Of a stretch of DNA of 61,747 nt, positions 28,031-37,083 are shown piece after piece. The notes below the pieces were generated by a model, which worked only from the letters and a program-made list of their open reading frames with translations, searched no databases and was not told where the DNA came from. Within the stretch, counting starts at the first letter, position 1; each line of letters starts with the position of its first letter. Made by a program: the position numbers and the translations under genes. The DNA is from Gemmatimonadota bacterium. Lineage in GTDB: Bacteria; Gemmatimonadota; Gemmatimonadetes; Gemmatimonadales; Gemmatimonadaceae. Location: the NCBI GenBank assembly GCA_026387895.1, contig JAPLKT010000152.1, positions 19,773 to 81,519 of the forward strand, in the 5' to 3' direction.

Positions 28031-29897
28031 GGCTGTGTTCATCGCGATGGCGCTGTTGCTGGTCGCGGTCTCTGCACCTGCGGCGGTTACGACCGTCGAT
28101 GCGCCGGTCGCTGATGCGGTCATGAAGCATGACGCGGCCCGCCTCAAGGCGTTGTTGCGTCAGGGTGCTGATGTGAACGCGGCTCAGGGTGACGGCATGA
28201 CGGCGTTGCACTGGGCCGCGATGTCGGGCGACGCCGAAACGGTGACGATGCTGGTCGCGGCTGGCGCGCGACTCGAAGCCGTGACGCGCAATGGGAGCTA
28301 TGCGCCGTTGCATCTGGCGGCGCGCAGCGGAAGTGTTGCCGCGGTCAAGGTATTGCTTGATGCGGGCGCCAACGTAAAGGCGGCCACGTCGTCGGGTGGC
28401 ACGACGCCGCTCCACTTCGCCGCGTCGCTTGGCGATAAGGCGATTGTCGCGGCACTGCTCGACAAGGGCGCGCCGGTTGATGCGAAAGAGACGGCGTTCG
28501 GTCAGACGCCGATCATGTGGGCCGCGGCGTACGATCGGGCTGCGGCGGTGGAGTTGTTGGCGGCTCGCGGCGCGGACTTGAAGGTGGTGTCGAAGGTTGA
28601 GGACGTCCCAGCCCGAGAGAAGACCGATCGCGCGGCGCTGACGTTGCGCACGCGAAAGGTTGCGGCGGTGAAAGCCGCCGAGGCGCCTCCGGCTCCCGCC
28701 GGGCGCGGCGCTGGTACTGCACCGGTGACGGCTGAGGATAGCGCCCAGGCCAAGAAGGCTGCGGCCGCGCCGATCGCGGCGACTGGGCCGCGCGGTGGTG
28801 GCGCAGGGGGCGCTGGTGGTGGTGGCCGCGGTGGACGTGGCGGTTCGCCGTCCGACTCGAGCGGTGGCATGGCGATTGGTACGCGTGGCGCGAGCTACGG
28901 CGATCTCGTGGGGAACAAGGGCGGGCTCACGCCGCTCCTGTTCGCCGTGCGCGAAGGGAACATGAAGACCGCCGATGTGCTGCTGAAGGCCGGTGCTGAT
29001 GTGAATCAGGTGAGCGCGGGCGATCACACCAGCCCCCTGCTTATGGCCACGATCAACGGGCAGTTTGATCTGGCGAAGATGCTCTTGGCGAAGGGTGCGA
29101 ACCCGAAGCTCGCGAGCGACGCCAATGCGACGCCCTTGTATGCGACCATCAACGTGCAGTGGGCGCCGAAGTCGCTGTATCCGCAGCCGGTGGCACAGCA
29201 GCAACAGCAGACGACCCACTTGGAGCTCATGGAGGCGCTGCTGAAGGCTGGCGCCGATCCGAATGTGCGCCTCAAGAAGCATCTCTGGTACATGTCGTAC
29301 AACTTCGATTTGCTCGGCGTGAACATGCAGGGATCGACACCGTTCTGGCGTGCTGCCTACGGGCTCGACGTCCCGGCGATGAAGCTGCTCGTCAAGTATG
29401 GCGCAAATCCGAATATTCCGACTGAGAAGCCGGTGGGACGCACGCTCGGTGATGATGCAAGCCCCGCAGATGCCGACAGTACTGCCGGTGACAAATCAGG
29501 GTTGCCGCCGATTCCAGCAGGTGGCCCGGGTGTATTTCCGCTCCATGCAGCGAGCGGCGTTGGGTACGGTGAGGGCTACGCCGCGAATGCGCACATGCAT
29601 GCGCCGGATTCGTGGTTCGCCGCCGTCAAGTATCTGATTGAGGATTTGCATCTCGATCCGAATGCCCGGGACTTCAACGGCTACAACGCCATCCATCATG
29701 CCGCCGCTCGCGGCGACGATCAGCTGATTGACTATCTCGTGTCGAAGGGGGTCGATGTCATGGCCGTCTCGCGCAAGGGACAGACGACCGCAGATATGGC
29801 AAACGGGCCGGTGCAGCGTATCCCGCCCTTTGTGGAAACGTTGGCGCACCTCGAGAAGCTCGGCTCGAAGAACAACCACAAGTGCAAGAGCTGCTAG
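28023..29897 (+). CDS. Exported ankyrin-repeat protein with Gly-rich linker and CxxC tail
   Basis: A 624-residue protein with a signal peptide (MRKAVFIAMALLLVAVSAP). Ankyrin repeats form two blocks: about residues 25-195 (GDGMTALHWAAMSGD, APLHLAARSGS, TTPLHFAASLGD, TPIMWAAAYDR) and about 295-610 (LTPLLFAVREGN, TSPLLMATINGQ, STPFWRAAYGLD, YNAIHHAAARGD). A Gly/Arg-rich linker at about 258-280 separates them. The protein ends in CKSC, the only CxxC, without the His needed for a c-type heme; a metal site or disulfide is possible. The start lies inside the DUF1552 gene, so translation is coupled. Ankyrin proteins bind other proteins; here the cytochrome or DUF1552 protein is the obvious candidate partner. 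Confidence 0.88.
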   Translation: MRKAVFIAMALLLVAVSAPAAVTTVDAPVADAVMKHDAARLKALLRQGADVNAAQGDGMTALHWAAMSGDAETVTMLVAAGARLEAVTRNGSYAPLHLAARSGSVAAVKVLLDAGANVKAATSSGGTTPLHFAASLGDKAIVAALLDKGAPVDAKETAFGQTPIMWAAAYDRAAAVELLAARGADLKVVSKVEDVPAREKTDRAALTLRTRKVAAVKAAEAPPAPAGRGAGTAPVTAEDSAQAKKAAAAPIAATGPRGGGAGGAGGGGRGGRGGSPSDSSGGMAIGTRGASYGDLVGNKGGLTPLLFAVREGNMKTADVLLKAGADVNQVSAGDHTSPLLMATINGQFDLAKMLLAKGANPKLASDANATPLYATINVQWAPKSLYPQPVAQQQQQTTHLELMEALLKAGADPNVRLKKHLWYMSYNFDLLGVNMQGSTPFWRAAYGLDVPAMKLLVKYGANPNIPTEKPVGRTLGDDASPADADSTAGDKSGLPPIPAGGPGVFPLHAASGVGYGEGYAANAHMHAPDSWFAAVKYLIEDLHLDPNARDFNGYNAIHHAAARGDDQLIDYLVSKGVDVMAVSRKGQTTADMANGPVQRIPPFVETLAHLEKLGSKNNHKCKSC

Positions 29898-29924
29898 AGG
29901 CTGTAAGCGATTGCACCTGATGTA

Positions 29925-29963
29925 ACAACGCCCCGATGCTCACGCGAGCGTCGGGGCGTTGTG
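29925..29963. terminator. Hairpin terminator between convergent genes
   Basis: A 17-base arm (29925-29941) pairs with 29946-29962, one mismatch, loop ACGC. It separates the ankyrin gene from the convergent MBL-fold gene. The T tract is weak (TTGTGT), so termination strength is uncertain. Confidence 0.7.
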
Positions 29964-29981
29964 TATCAGGGTGCTCGGCGG

Positions 29982-30560
29982 TCAGATGCGGCGGAGCGGC
30001 GAGTGGGCGTGATAGATGGTGCGCCCGCCGGCGGACCGGATTGCCTCCCAGCTCGCGGCGACGGTGGCCGCGTGCTCTTCAGGCACTGCGACCGGTGAGG
30101 TGAGATCGCCCACGAAGGCGTCGCCGCTGTCGAGGATCAGGCTGACGCTGTCGTCAGAGTGGCCAGGCGTGGCTATCACCTGGCCGTCGATTCCGATCGC
30201 CTTGAGGAAGGCGCGGCTCTCGGCGAGTGGCAAGGCGCGGTTGTCGTGGAGGGTGATGTCGTGGAAGTGCATCTCCGGCTTCATCCACTGCTTGAGCTGT
30301 GGGATGAAAGGTTCCTGCCCTTCACAGACGAGCAAGGTGAGCCCAGCCTGCTTGAGCTCTTGGGCAAGTCCGGCATGGTCGGGGTGGAAGTGCGTCACCA
30401 AGAGGTACTGGAACGCTGAGAGCGGGATGTCGAACCGCTTGAGAGTCGCGAGCAGCAGGGGCATTGTCCCCGGCCACCCGCAATCCACGAGCAACGGCGT
30501 GCCGGTGCTTCCGATGGCAAAGTAGTTGGTGGATGTGTAGCCGACGTTGACGATGTTCAT
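29982..30560 (-). CDS. MBL-fold metallo-hydrolase
   Basis: A 192-residue cytoplasmic protein of the metallo-beta-lactamase fold. It has the metal-binding motif THFHPDHAG (HxHxDH), the later ligands in ATPGHSDDS and GDAFVGDL, and a final His in IYHAHSPL. Its size and motifs match small glyoxalase II-like or quorum-type hydrolases; the substrate cannot be named. It stands alone between a terminator and a repeat-bearing intergenic region. Confidence 0.85.
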   Translation of the reverse strand: MNIVNVGYTSTNYFAIGSTGTPLLVDCGWPGTMPLLLATLKRFDIPLSAFQYLLVTHFHPDHAGLAQELKQAGLTLLVCEGQEPFIPQLKQWMKPEMHFHDITLHDNRALPLAESRAFLKAIGIDGQVIATPGHSDDSVSLILDSGDAFVGDLTSPVAVPEEHAATVAASWEAIRSAGGRTIYHAHSPLRRI

Positions 30561-30683
30561 AGCGTCAGGCGCCGAGCGCAGCGAGGGGAGAGTCCCAGTT
30601 CCATCCCCTGAAACTAGCCATTACCGACGGGACTCCAAGCGTCCGGCCAGTCTGGCGCGTATTCTAATGTTAGGCAGGACCGG

Positions 30684-30724
30684 TGCGGTCCCAGTCCTGC
30701 GGTCCCAGTCCTGCGGTCCCAGCC
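30684..30724. repeat. Tandem repeat, 14-bp unit, 3 copies
   Basis: Two perfect copies of tgcggtcccagtcc (30684-30697, 30698-30711) and a third that is truncated and ends differently (30712-30724). It lies between the divergent MBL gene and the M28 peptidase gene, ending about 30 bases before the peptidase start. Unlike the other intergenic repeats it carries no stop triplet. Confidence 0.88.
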
Positions 30725-30754
30725 TTGAGACGACCACTTTTCGACGGAGCCTCC

Positions 30755-32599
30755 ATGCGTTCCCCATTTATTCCTACCCGAGCCATCCTGCTCGGTCTCG
30801 CCGTGGCCCCCGCCTTGCTGGGCGCGCAGAGTGCCGGCAAGTTGAATCGTTTCGGCAATCCTTCGACGATGAAGCCGACTCCGACGTCGGCCGCGATTAC
30901 CCCGAAGGACCTCCAGATTCGCCTGTACCAGTTTGCGGACGACTCAATGCTCGGTCGTCAGGTTGGGCGTATCGGCAACATGAAGGGGACGACGTATATC
31001 GCCGCCGAGGTGAAGCGCCTTGGTCTGATTCCGGCTGGGGACAACGGCACCTATTTCCAGGTGCTCCCGTTCCATACCAAGCAGTACACGAACCATTCGC
31101 GGCTGACGGCCAATGGCAATCCGCTCGCGTGGAACAAGGATTGGGTAGCAGTGCCGGGCAGTGCAGCGCCGAAGTCGATCAGCAATGTTGAGGTGATTTT
31201 CGGCGGTACGCAGGGTGATACGACCAAGCAGATTTCCGCCGCGTTGGCGAACGGGAAGTTTGTGGTCGTGCTCCCGGCCGCTCCGGTTGCTGCGGCTGCT
31301 GGCGGTCGTGGTGGCCCGGGTGGCCCGGGCGGTGGCGGTGGACGCGGTGGGTTCGCGGCGCCGTCGCCGTCGCGTTTTGCTGGGGCTGTGGCCGTCGCGA
31401 CGGTTGATTTGGATGGGCTGACGGATGCGCAGCGGGTGGCGATCAATGTGCCGACTGTTGCGGCTCAGGGTGGTGCCGGCGGGCGTGGCGGGCGTGGCGG
31501 GCGTGCTGGTGGTGCGGGCGCGCCGATTGATTCGCTGGCGATCCTTCGTGGCCAGATCGATCAGCTGACGCCGCAGGCGCAGTTGCGTGTGACGAAGGCT
31601 GCGGCCGCCGAGCTGTTTGGCGGACGTGGAATCGACGGGATGACGGCTGGTACGCGTGGCGGCACGGTGTCGGCCTCGCTCGACTTTGTGGAGCTCCCGA
31701 CCGAGTGGGCGCGCAACGTGGTGGCGATTCTCCCCGGGAGTGATCCGGTGCTGAAGAATCAGTATGTCGCGATCGGCGCGCATAACGACCACGTCGGTTT
31801 CACGGGGGTGCCGGTAGACAAGGATTCGTTGAAGGTGTTCAACGACATCCGCAACAAGATGTTGCTTGAGAACAAGATGATTGCTCTGACGCAGGCACAG
31901 CTCGCCGCGATCAGGGTGAACATGGATAGCATCCGCAAGGTTGTTCCGAAGGCACGACTCGACTCGATCAATAACGGTGCCGACGACGATGGCTCGGGCT
32001 CGATGGGTGTGCTGGAGATCGCCGAGTACATGGCGAGCATGAAGGTGAAGCCGAAGCGTTCGACGCTGTTCGTGTGGCACACGGGCGAGGAAGGTGGGCT
32101 GATTGGGTCGGCGTTCTTCACGGCCAACCCCACGGTGCCGATCGACTCTGTGGTCGCGCAGCTCAACATCGACATGATTGGGCGTGGGCGCGCGGAAGAT
32201 CTTCCGGGCGGTAGCCCAGATTACTTGGGCGTGGTGGGTTCGTACTTCGATTCCAAGGATCTTGGTGAAGTCGTCAAGTCGGTGAACGTCAAGCAGGCCA
32301 ATCCGCTGCAGCTCGACTACAAGTTTGATGATTCGTTGTCCTGGAGCGGCTACAACAATATTTATGGCCGTAGCGACCACTATAACTACGCCAAGGTTGG
32401 GGTACCGATCGCGTTCTTCTTTACCGGGCTGCACGGTGATTACCACCAGAAGACGGACGAACCGGAGTTCATTGACTACCCGCATTATGCGAAGATCACC
32501 AACTATATCGAGAAGCTGGTAGAAGAGGTTGGGAACGGCCCACGCCCGCGCATGAACGGGAGCAAGCCGGCGAAGCCGCCGAAGCCGACGGTTCCGTAA
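30755..32599 (+). CDS. Secreted M28-family metallopeptidase
   Basis: Zinc aminopeptidase-type enzyme acting outside the cytoplasm. The ATG at 30755, with GGAG just upstream, gives 614 residues with a signal peptide (RAILLGLAVAPALLGAQS); the longer frame from 30683 runs through a tandem repeat and is rejected. M28 zinc ligands are visible: His in AIGAHNDHVG, Asp in NNGADDDGSGS, the catalytic and ligand Glu pair in HTGEEGG, Asp in LNIDMIG, and the final His in GLHGDYHQKTDE. A PA-like insert domain before the peptidase domain holds two Gly/Arg-rich runs (about residues 179-202 and 239-257) made of near-perfect 9-bp DNA repeats. The stop codon lies in a 12-bp tandem repeat. Confidence 0.9.
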   Translation: MRSPFIPTRAILLGLAVAPALLGAQSAGKLNRFGNPSTMKPTPTSAAITPKDLQIRLYQFADDSMLGRQVGRIGNMKGTTYIAAEVKRLGLIPAGDNGTYFQVLPFHTKQYTNHSRLTANGNPLAWNKDWVAVPGSAAPKSISNVEVIFGGTQGDTTKQISAALANGKFVVVLPAAPVAAAAGGRGGPGGPGGGGGRGGFAAPSPSRFAGAVAVATVDLDGLTDAQRVAINVPTVAAQGGAGGRGGRGGRAGGAGAPIDSLAILRGQIDQLTPQAQLRVTKAAAAELFGGRGIDGMTAGTRGGTVSASLDFVELPTEWARNVVAILPGSDPVLKNQYVAIGAHNDHVGFTGVPVDKDSLKVFNDIRNKMLLENKMIALTQAQLAAIRVNMDSIRKVVPKARLDSINNGADDDGSGSMGVLEIAEYMASMKVKPKRSTLFVWHTGEEGGLIGSAFFTANPTVPIDSVVAQLNIDMIGRGRAEDLPGGSPDYLGVVGSYFDSKDLGEVVKSVNVKQANPLQLDYKFDDSLSWSGYNNIYGRSDHYNYAKVGVPIAFFFTGLHGDYHQKTDEPEFIDYPHYAKITNYIEKLVEEVGNGPRPRMNGSKPAKPPKPTVP

Positions 32600-32617
32600 G
32601 TGATGCCGTAAGTGATG
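32594..32617. repeat. Tandem repeat, 12-bp unit, 2 copies, across a stop codon
   Basis: Two perfect copies of ccgtaagtgatg (32594-32605, 32606-32617). The first contains the TAA stop of the M28 peptidase gene; each unit also has a TGA in the next frame. Confidence 0.85.
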
Positions 32618-32642
32618 CCGCGCGACGAAGCCTACCGCTCCC

Positions 32643-32648
32643 TATAAT
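32643..32648 (+). promoter_or_regulatory. Possible -10 element
   Basis: A perfect TATAAT 28 bases before the GTG of the second CocE-like gene. No good -35 lies 16-18 bases upstream, so the promoter assignment is tentative. Confidence 0.35.
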
Positions 32649-32676
32649 TCAACGTCCCGTACACTCGGAGCTCGTC

Positions 32677-34599
32677 GTGTCGCGTCTCACTGTTCGCACG
32701 CTGTTGGCAGCGATTTTTCTCGCGTCCACTGTCCAGGCCCAGCGCCCCCAACCGTCGGGAGCAGCCGCCGAGGCGGTGAAGGCGCGATATCGCAAGCTTG
32801 AAGTGCGCATTCCGATGCGCGACGGGGTGAAGCTCTTCACCACCATCTATGTGCCGAAGGACAGCGCGCAGGCGTGGCCGATTCTCATGGATCGTACGCC
32901 CTACGGTGTGGCACCCTACGGCCCGGACGCGTACCGAACCTCACTCGGCCCGAACGGGACGCGGTATCTGGAATCGGGATTTATTTTCGTGTATCAGGAC
33001 GCGCGCGGGCGATTCAACTCGGAAGGGGAGTACACCGAGATGACGCCGCATAAGGACGTGAAGACAAGCGCCGCGGATGTGGACGAGAGCAGCGACTCAT
33101 ATGATACGATTGACTGGCTGATCAAGAACGTCCCGCAGAACAATGGAAAGGTGGGGATCTACGGGACGTCGTATCCGGGGTTTTACACGACGGCGAGCTG
33201 CATTGACCCGCATCCTGCACTCAAGGCCTGTGCGCCCCAGGCGCCGATGACCGACGTGGCCAAGGGTGATGATCTTTTTCACAATGGCGCGTTTTATTTG
33301 GGCGCAAATTTTTCGTTTTATCAGGGCTACGGGCGGACGCCCCGGAGTCCGGGTCTTGGCCCAGATCCGCAGTACGATCGGCCGAATATGGGAGGCGATG
33401 CCTACAAGTTCTTCCTCGAGATGGGCCCCGTTGGCCTAGGTTCGCGGAAGTGGCTCCCCAAGGAGACCGCGCCGCTCTGGGATCAGGTGATGCAGCATCC
33501 GAACTACGACAGTTTCTGGCAGTCGCGCAATATTCGTCCCCACCTCAATAAGGTCGCACCGGCGATGCTGGAGACGGGCGGGTATTACGACGCCGAGGAT
33601 CTGTTTGGTCCGTGGGGGACGTTTCGCGCGATTGAGGAGCTGTCGAAGGGAAAGAACGCGGGCAATCATATTGCCATTGGTCCGTGGTCCCACGGTGGGT
33701 GGTCGCGTGGCGATGGCACGTCGCTCGGAGCACTGCGGTGGGAGAGCAAGACCGCACCCTTCTTCCGCGACTCGATTGAGTTCCCGTTCTGGCTGCAGCA
33801 CCTCAAGAATGGACCTGACGCCAAGTTGCCGAAGGTGCTCGTGTATCGCACCGGGGCTGAGAAATGGGATCGGTACGATGTTTTTCCGCCGAAGAATGCG
33901 CAGGCGAAGTCGTTGTACTTCCAACCCGGTGGTGGGCTGGCGTTCACGGCGCCGACCGCGACGAGCCGCACGGGAGCGGCAGCCTTCACAGAATATGTGA
34001 GCGACCCTGCGAATCCGGTGCCAGTGTCAGAGAAACCGACGGCACAGGGAATGCCGGGCACCTACATGACCGCGGACCAGCGGTATGCATCGGCGCGCGC
34101 GGATGTCGTGACGTATCGGACGGCGGTGCTAACCGAGGATGTGACAATTAGCGGTGCAGTGCGCCCGGTGTTGCATGTCTCGACCAGCGGCAGTGATGCC
34201 GATTTTGTGGTGAAGTTGATTGATGAATTTCCGGAGAACGCGCCGAACTGGCCTGGCGATAGTTCCGGGTTTAAGGTCGCGGGGTATCAGCAGCTTGTGC
34301 GCGGCGAGCCGTTTCGCGCGCGGTTCCGTCGGAGTTTCGAGCGGCCGGTCGCTTTTGTGCCGAACCAGCCCGACTCGCTGCGTTTCGAGATGCCGGAGAT
34401 TCACCACACGTTCAAGAAGGGACACCGGATTATGGTGCAGGTGCAGAGTTCCTGGTTCCCGCTCGCGGACCGGAATCCGCAGACCTTTGTGCCGAACATC
34501 TTTGAAGCCCGCACCGAGGATTTTGTGAAGGCGACGATGCGCATTTATGCCGCACCGGCGAAGCTGAGCCGGATTGATGTGATGGTGACGCCAGAGTGA
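32677..34599 (+). CDS. Secreted CocE/NonD family hydrolase
   Basis: A 640-residue alpha/beta-hydrolase of the same family as the gene at 1617-3479. GTG start with GGAG seven bases upstream. Signal peptide (VRTLLAAIFLASTVQAQ), then VRIPMRDGVKLFTTIYVPKD-type opening, nucleophile elbow YGTSYPG, GPWSHGGW near the catalytic His, and the C-terminal jelly roll (FKKGHRIMVQVQSSWFPLADRNPQ), which is almost the same as in the paralogue. Overlaps the next start by four bases (GTGA), so it is coupled to the DUF5916 gene. Ester or N-terminal dipeptide substrates are both possible. Confidence 0.9.
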   Translation: MSRLTVRTLLAAIFLASTVQAQRPQPSGAAAEAVKARYRKLEVRIPMRDGVKLFTTIYVPKDSAQAWPILMDRTPYGVAPYGPDAYRTSLGPNGTRYLESGFIFVYQDARGRFNSEGEYTEMTPHKDVKTSAADVDESSDSYDTIDWLIKNVPQNNGKVGIYGTSYPGFYTTASCIDPHPALKACAPQAPMTDVAKGDDLFHNGAFYLGANFSFYQGYGRTPRSPGLGPDPQYDRPNMGGDAYKFFLEMGPVGLGSRKWLPKETAPLWDQVMQHPNYDSFWQSRNIRPHLNKVAPAMLETGGYYDAEDLFGPWGTFRAIEELSKGKNAGNHIAIGPWSHGGWSRGDGTSLGALRWESKTAPFFRDSIEFPFWLQHLKNGPDAKLPKVLVYRTGAEKWDRYDVFPPKNAQAKSLYFQPGGGLAFTAPTATSRTGAAAFTEYVSDPANPVPVSEKPTAQGMPGTYMTADQRYASARADVVTYRTAVLTEDVTISGAVRPVLHVSTSGSDADFVVKLIDEFPENAPNWPGDSSGFKVAGYQQLVRGEPFRARFRRSFERPVAFVPNQPDSLRFEMPEIHHTFKKGHRIMVQVQSSWFPLADRNPQTFVPNIFEARTEDFVKATMRIYAAPAKLSRIDVMVTPE

Positions 34600-37058
34600 G
34601 GGCTGGGCACTTATCGTGGCGGTCGCTGATTGCACTGCTCGTTTCCGTGGTGGCAGCGTCTGGTCTCCGCGCGCAGGGGGGCGGGCCAACATCGGCGCGT
34701 GCGGTGCGCGTGTCTCGCCCACCGGTGATTGACGGGCGCGACACCGATGACGCGTGGTTGCTCACGCCACCGCTGCGGGATTTTCGACAGTTTGATCCCG
34801 GGGAAGACATCGACCCCGCGTTTCGAACAGAAGCACGCGTGGTATACGACGACCGCTACTTGTATGTCGTGGTCCGCGCGTTCGATCCGCATCCCGACAG
34901 CATTGTACGTTTGCTCAGTCGTCGCGACGTGAAGACGTCGAGCGATCAACTGAAGATCGTGATTGATGCGTTTCACGATCGGCGCACAGGCGTCGAGATG
35001 TCGATCAACCCGGCGGGGGTGAAGCGGGACTACTCGATCTATGGTGACGTCACCGAGGACCCCACGTGGGACGGTGTGTGGGACGCAGTGGCTAGCGTTG
35101 ATTCACTGGGATGGGTGGCGGAGTTCCGTGTTCCGTTTAGTCAGTTGCGCTACAAGGATCAGGATGTGCACGAATTCGGATTCGGGATTTGGCGTGATAT
35201 AGCGCGACTCAACGAGCGTGATTCGTGGCCGGTGTATCGTCGGTCGATTATCGGTTTCATGTCGCAACTTGGGACGCTGAGCGGCATTAGCGGAATTGCA
35301 AAGCCGCGCCGTCTGGAAGTGCTCCCGTACGCGGTGGCAAAATCGGACTCGTACTCGGCTACGGGTGGACCGGCGATGCGCTCGCGCTTATCCGGTGGAA
35401 TCGACGTGAAAGCGGGGCTCACACCAAACATCACGATGGATGCCACCATCAATCCTGATTTCGGTCAGGTTGAGGCAGACCCCGCCATGCTGAATCTCTC
35501 CGCGTTCGAGATCAGGCTCGACGAGCGGCGCCCATTTTTCCAAGAAGGAGCTGGACTGTACCGTTGTTCTGGACCGTGCGAGGGACTCTTCTACGCACGC
35601 CGCATTGGGCGGACACCGCAGCTTCGCAGCGGCAACGACCCAGCGTTCACGCCGATTCTCGGTGCCGCAAAACTGACCGGGCAGTTCGCGAATGGCCTGT
35701 CGATTGGATTGGTGGACGCCATTACGGAGCGTGTGGTCGGCGGCGCAGGAACCACGATCGAGCCGCAGACGAATTATTTCGTGGCCCGTGCTGTGCAGGA
35801 GTGGAATGGCGGTCGTGCGCAACTCGGCACACAGATTACGAATGTCAGGCGTTCACTGGATGCAATCACCGCGCCCGTGTTGCGAAGTGATGCGACGACG
35901 GTGGTGCTCCAGGGTTATATCAATATTGGTGACGCGTGGCGACTGCTTGCCTACACAGCGAACGGACAGGTCAGCGGGAGCGCGTCATCGATTGCACTGA
36001 CGCAGACAAGCAGCGTGCACTATTTCCAACGCCCAGATGGCGACACGCGGTACGACCCAACGCTCACCTCACTGAGCGGAATGGCCTACTCCGCACAATT
36101 AACCAAGCTCAAAGGGTGGTGGCGTTCGAATACAAACCTGCGCCGCGCTGATGGTGGACTGGAGCTCAATGATTTCGGATTTGTGAATACGGTCAATGAC
36201 GAGCAAATCACGCAGCGACTCGATTTCCTCCAAGTCACGCCAACTCGCTGGCTGCGTGCAGCGAGTAGTTATGTGTCGATGGACGCGCACTGGACGACCG
36301 GTGGACTACCGACGGCTCGTGTTGCACAAGCACACGGCTCAGTCACGTTCCGCAATAGTTGGCAAGCCGCTGCGCGCGGCGGGCCGGCGCTGACGCAGTC
36401 GCCGGAGACTGGGATTCGGTTTGATCTCATTGGAGATCCGCGCCCTGATTGGGTGCCGCGAGCGGCCATCCGCTTAGGGAGATCGGATGAAGGGCGGTCG
36501 TGGTACCGCGGCGGCGATCTCAGCACGGACGTGCGCGTGTCGAGTCGCTACTCTGCAGGGATTACAACGTCGTTCGACCATGTGGTGAACGACCAGCAGT
36601 GGGCCGCGAATTTCGGTGCAATGGGAAGCGACACTACGCACTACACGTTCGCGCGTCTTGAGCAGAACATCATGACGATCACGGGGCGCGCGAACCTCAC
36701 CGTAACGCCGACCCTGTCGTTCCAGCTCTACGCACAGCCGTTCGTCTCGACTGGGCATTTCAGTGACTGGCGCGAACTCGCACACCCGCGTGCTCCGCTG
36801 TACGCGGATCGATTCCGGCCGTTCAGCGGACCGAGTGCGATTCTCAAGGATTTCAACGTCAAACAGTTTAATTCGAATATCGTGATCCGCTGGGAGTACC
36901 GCCCCGCCAGCGCGCTGTTCGTGGTCTGGCAGCAGGGACGCGCGCAGAGCAACATGAACCTTGGCGACTTCAACGCCCCACGGGATGTGCGCGATCTCTT
37001 CAGCACACATCCCGATAACACGCTCGTCGTGAAACTGTCGTGGTGGTTCAACCCCTGA
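34596..37058 (+). CDS. DUF5916 outer-membrane protein with N-terminal CBM9-like domain
   Basis: An 820-residue exported protein; the GTG start overlaps the upstream TGA. Signal peptide (LIALLVSVVAASGLRAQ), then a carbohydrate-binding module 9-like domain (PPVIDGRDTDDAWLLTPPLRDF, DDRYLYVVVRAFD, GVEMSINPAGVKRD, WVAEFRVPFSQLRY), and a DUF5916 region (RRPFFQEGAGLYRC, LFYARRIGR, LGAAKLTGQ) with alternating strands up to a C-terminal LVVKLSWWFNP, an outer-membrane barrel signature. The family often accompanies secreted peptidases in this kind of genome, but its function is not established; a surface binding or transport role is inference. Its stop codon lies inside a perfect hairpin. Confidence 0.85.
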   Translation: MRAGHLSWRSLIALLVSVVAASGLRAQGGGPTSARAVRVSRPPVIDGRDTDDAWLLTPPLRDFRQFDPGEDIDPAFRTEARVVYDDRYLYVVVRAFDPHPDSIVRLLSRRDVKTSSDQLKIVIDAFHDRRTGVEMSINPAGVKRDYSIYGDVTEDPTWDGVWDAVASVDSLGWVAEFRVPFSQLRYKDQDVHEFGFGIWRDIARLNERDSWPVYRRSIIGFMSQLGTLSGISGIAKPRRLEVLPYAVAKSDSYSATGGPAMRSRLSGGIDVKAGLTPNITMDATINPDFGQVEADPAMLNLSAFEIRLDERRPFFQEGAGLYRCSGPCEGLFYARRIGRTPQLRSGNDPAFTPILGAAKLTGQFANGLSIGLVDAITERVVGGAGTTIEPQTNYFVARAVQEWNGGRAQLGTQITNVRRSLDAITAPVLRSDATTVVLQGYINIGDAWRLLAYTANGQVSGSASSIALTQTSSVHYFQRPDGDTRYDPTLTSLSGMAYSAQLTKLKGWWRSNTNLRRADGGLELNDFGFVNTVNDEQITQRLDFLQVTPTRWLRAASSYVSMDAHWTTGGLPTARVAQAHGSVTFRNSWQAAARGGPALTQSPETGIRFDLIGDPRPDWVPRAAIRLGRSDEGRSWYRGGDLSTDVRVSSRYSAGITTSFDHVVNDQQWAANFGAMGSDTTHYTFARLEQNIMTITGRANLTVTPTLSFQLYAQPFVSTGHFSDWRELAHPRAPLYADRFRPFSGPSAILKDFNVKQFNSNIVIRWEYRPASALFVVWQQGRAQSNMNLGDFNAPRDVRDLFSTHPDNTLVVKLSWWFNP

Positions 37059-37078
37059 GCGGACCGCCGCTCAGGGGT
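37051..37078. other. Perfect hairpin spanning the DUF5916 stop codon
   Basis: Arms 37051-37062 and 37067-37078 pair perfectly over 12 bp with loop ACCG; the TGA stop (37056-37058) lies in the left arm. No T run follows, so it may be a weak or factor-dependent terminator, or protect the mRNA 3' end. Confidence 0.6.
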
Positions 37079-37083
37079 CGTTC

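Noticed and set aside
25538-28147. 869-codon open frame antisense to the cytochrome and DUF1552 genes
   Set aside because: Arg/His/Val-rich product with no recognisable motif; it crosses two well-supported genes.
30683-30754. Upstream extension of the M28 peptidase to GTG 30683
   Set aside because: The extension consists of translated tandem repeat and would bury the signal peptide; ATG 30755 has its own ribosome-binding site.
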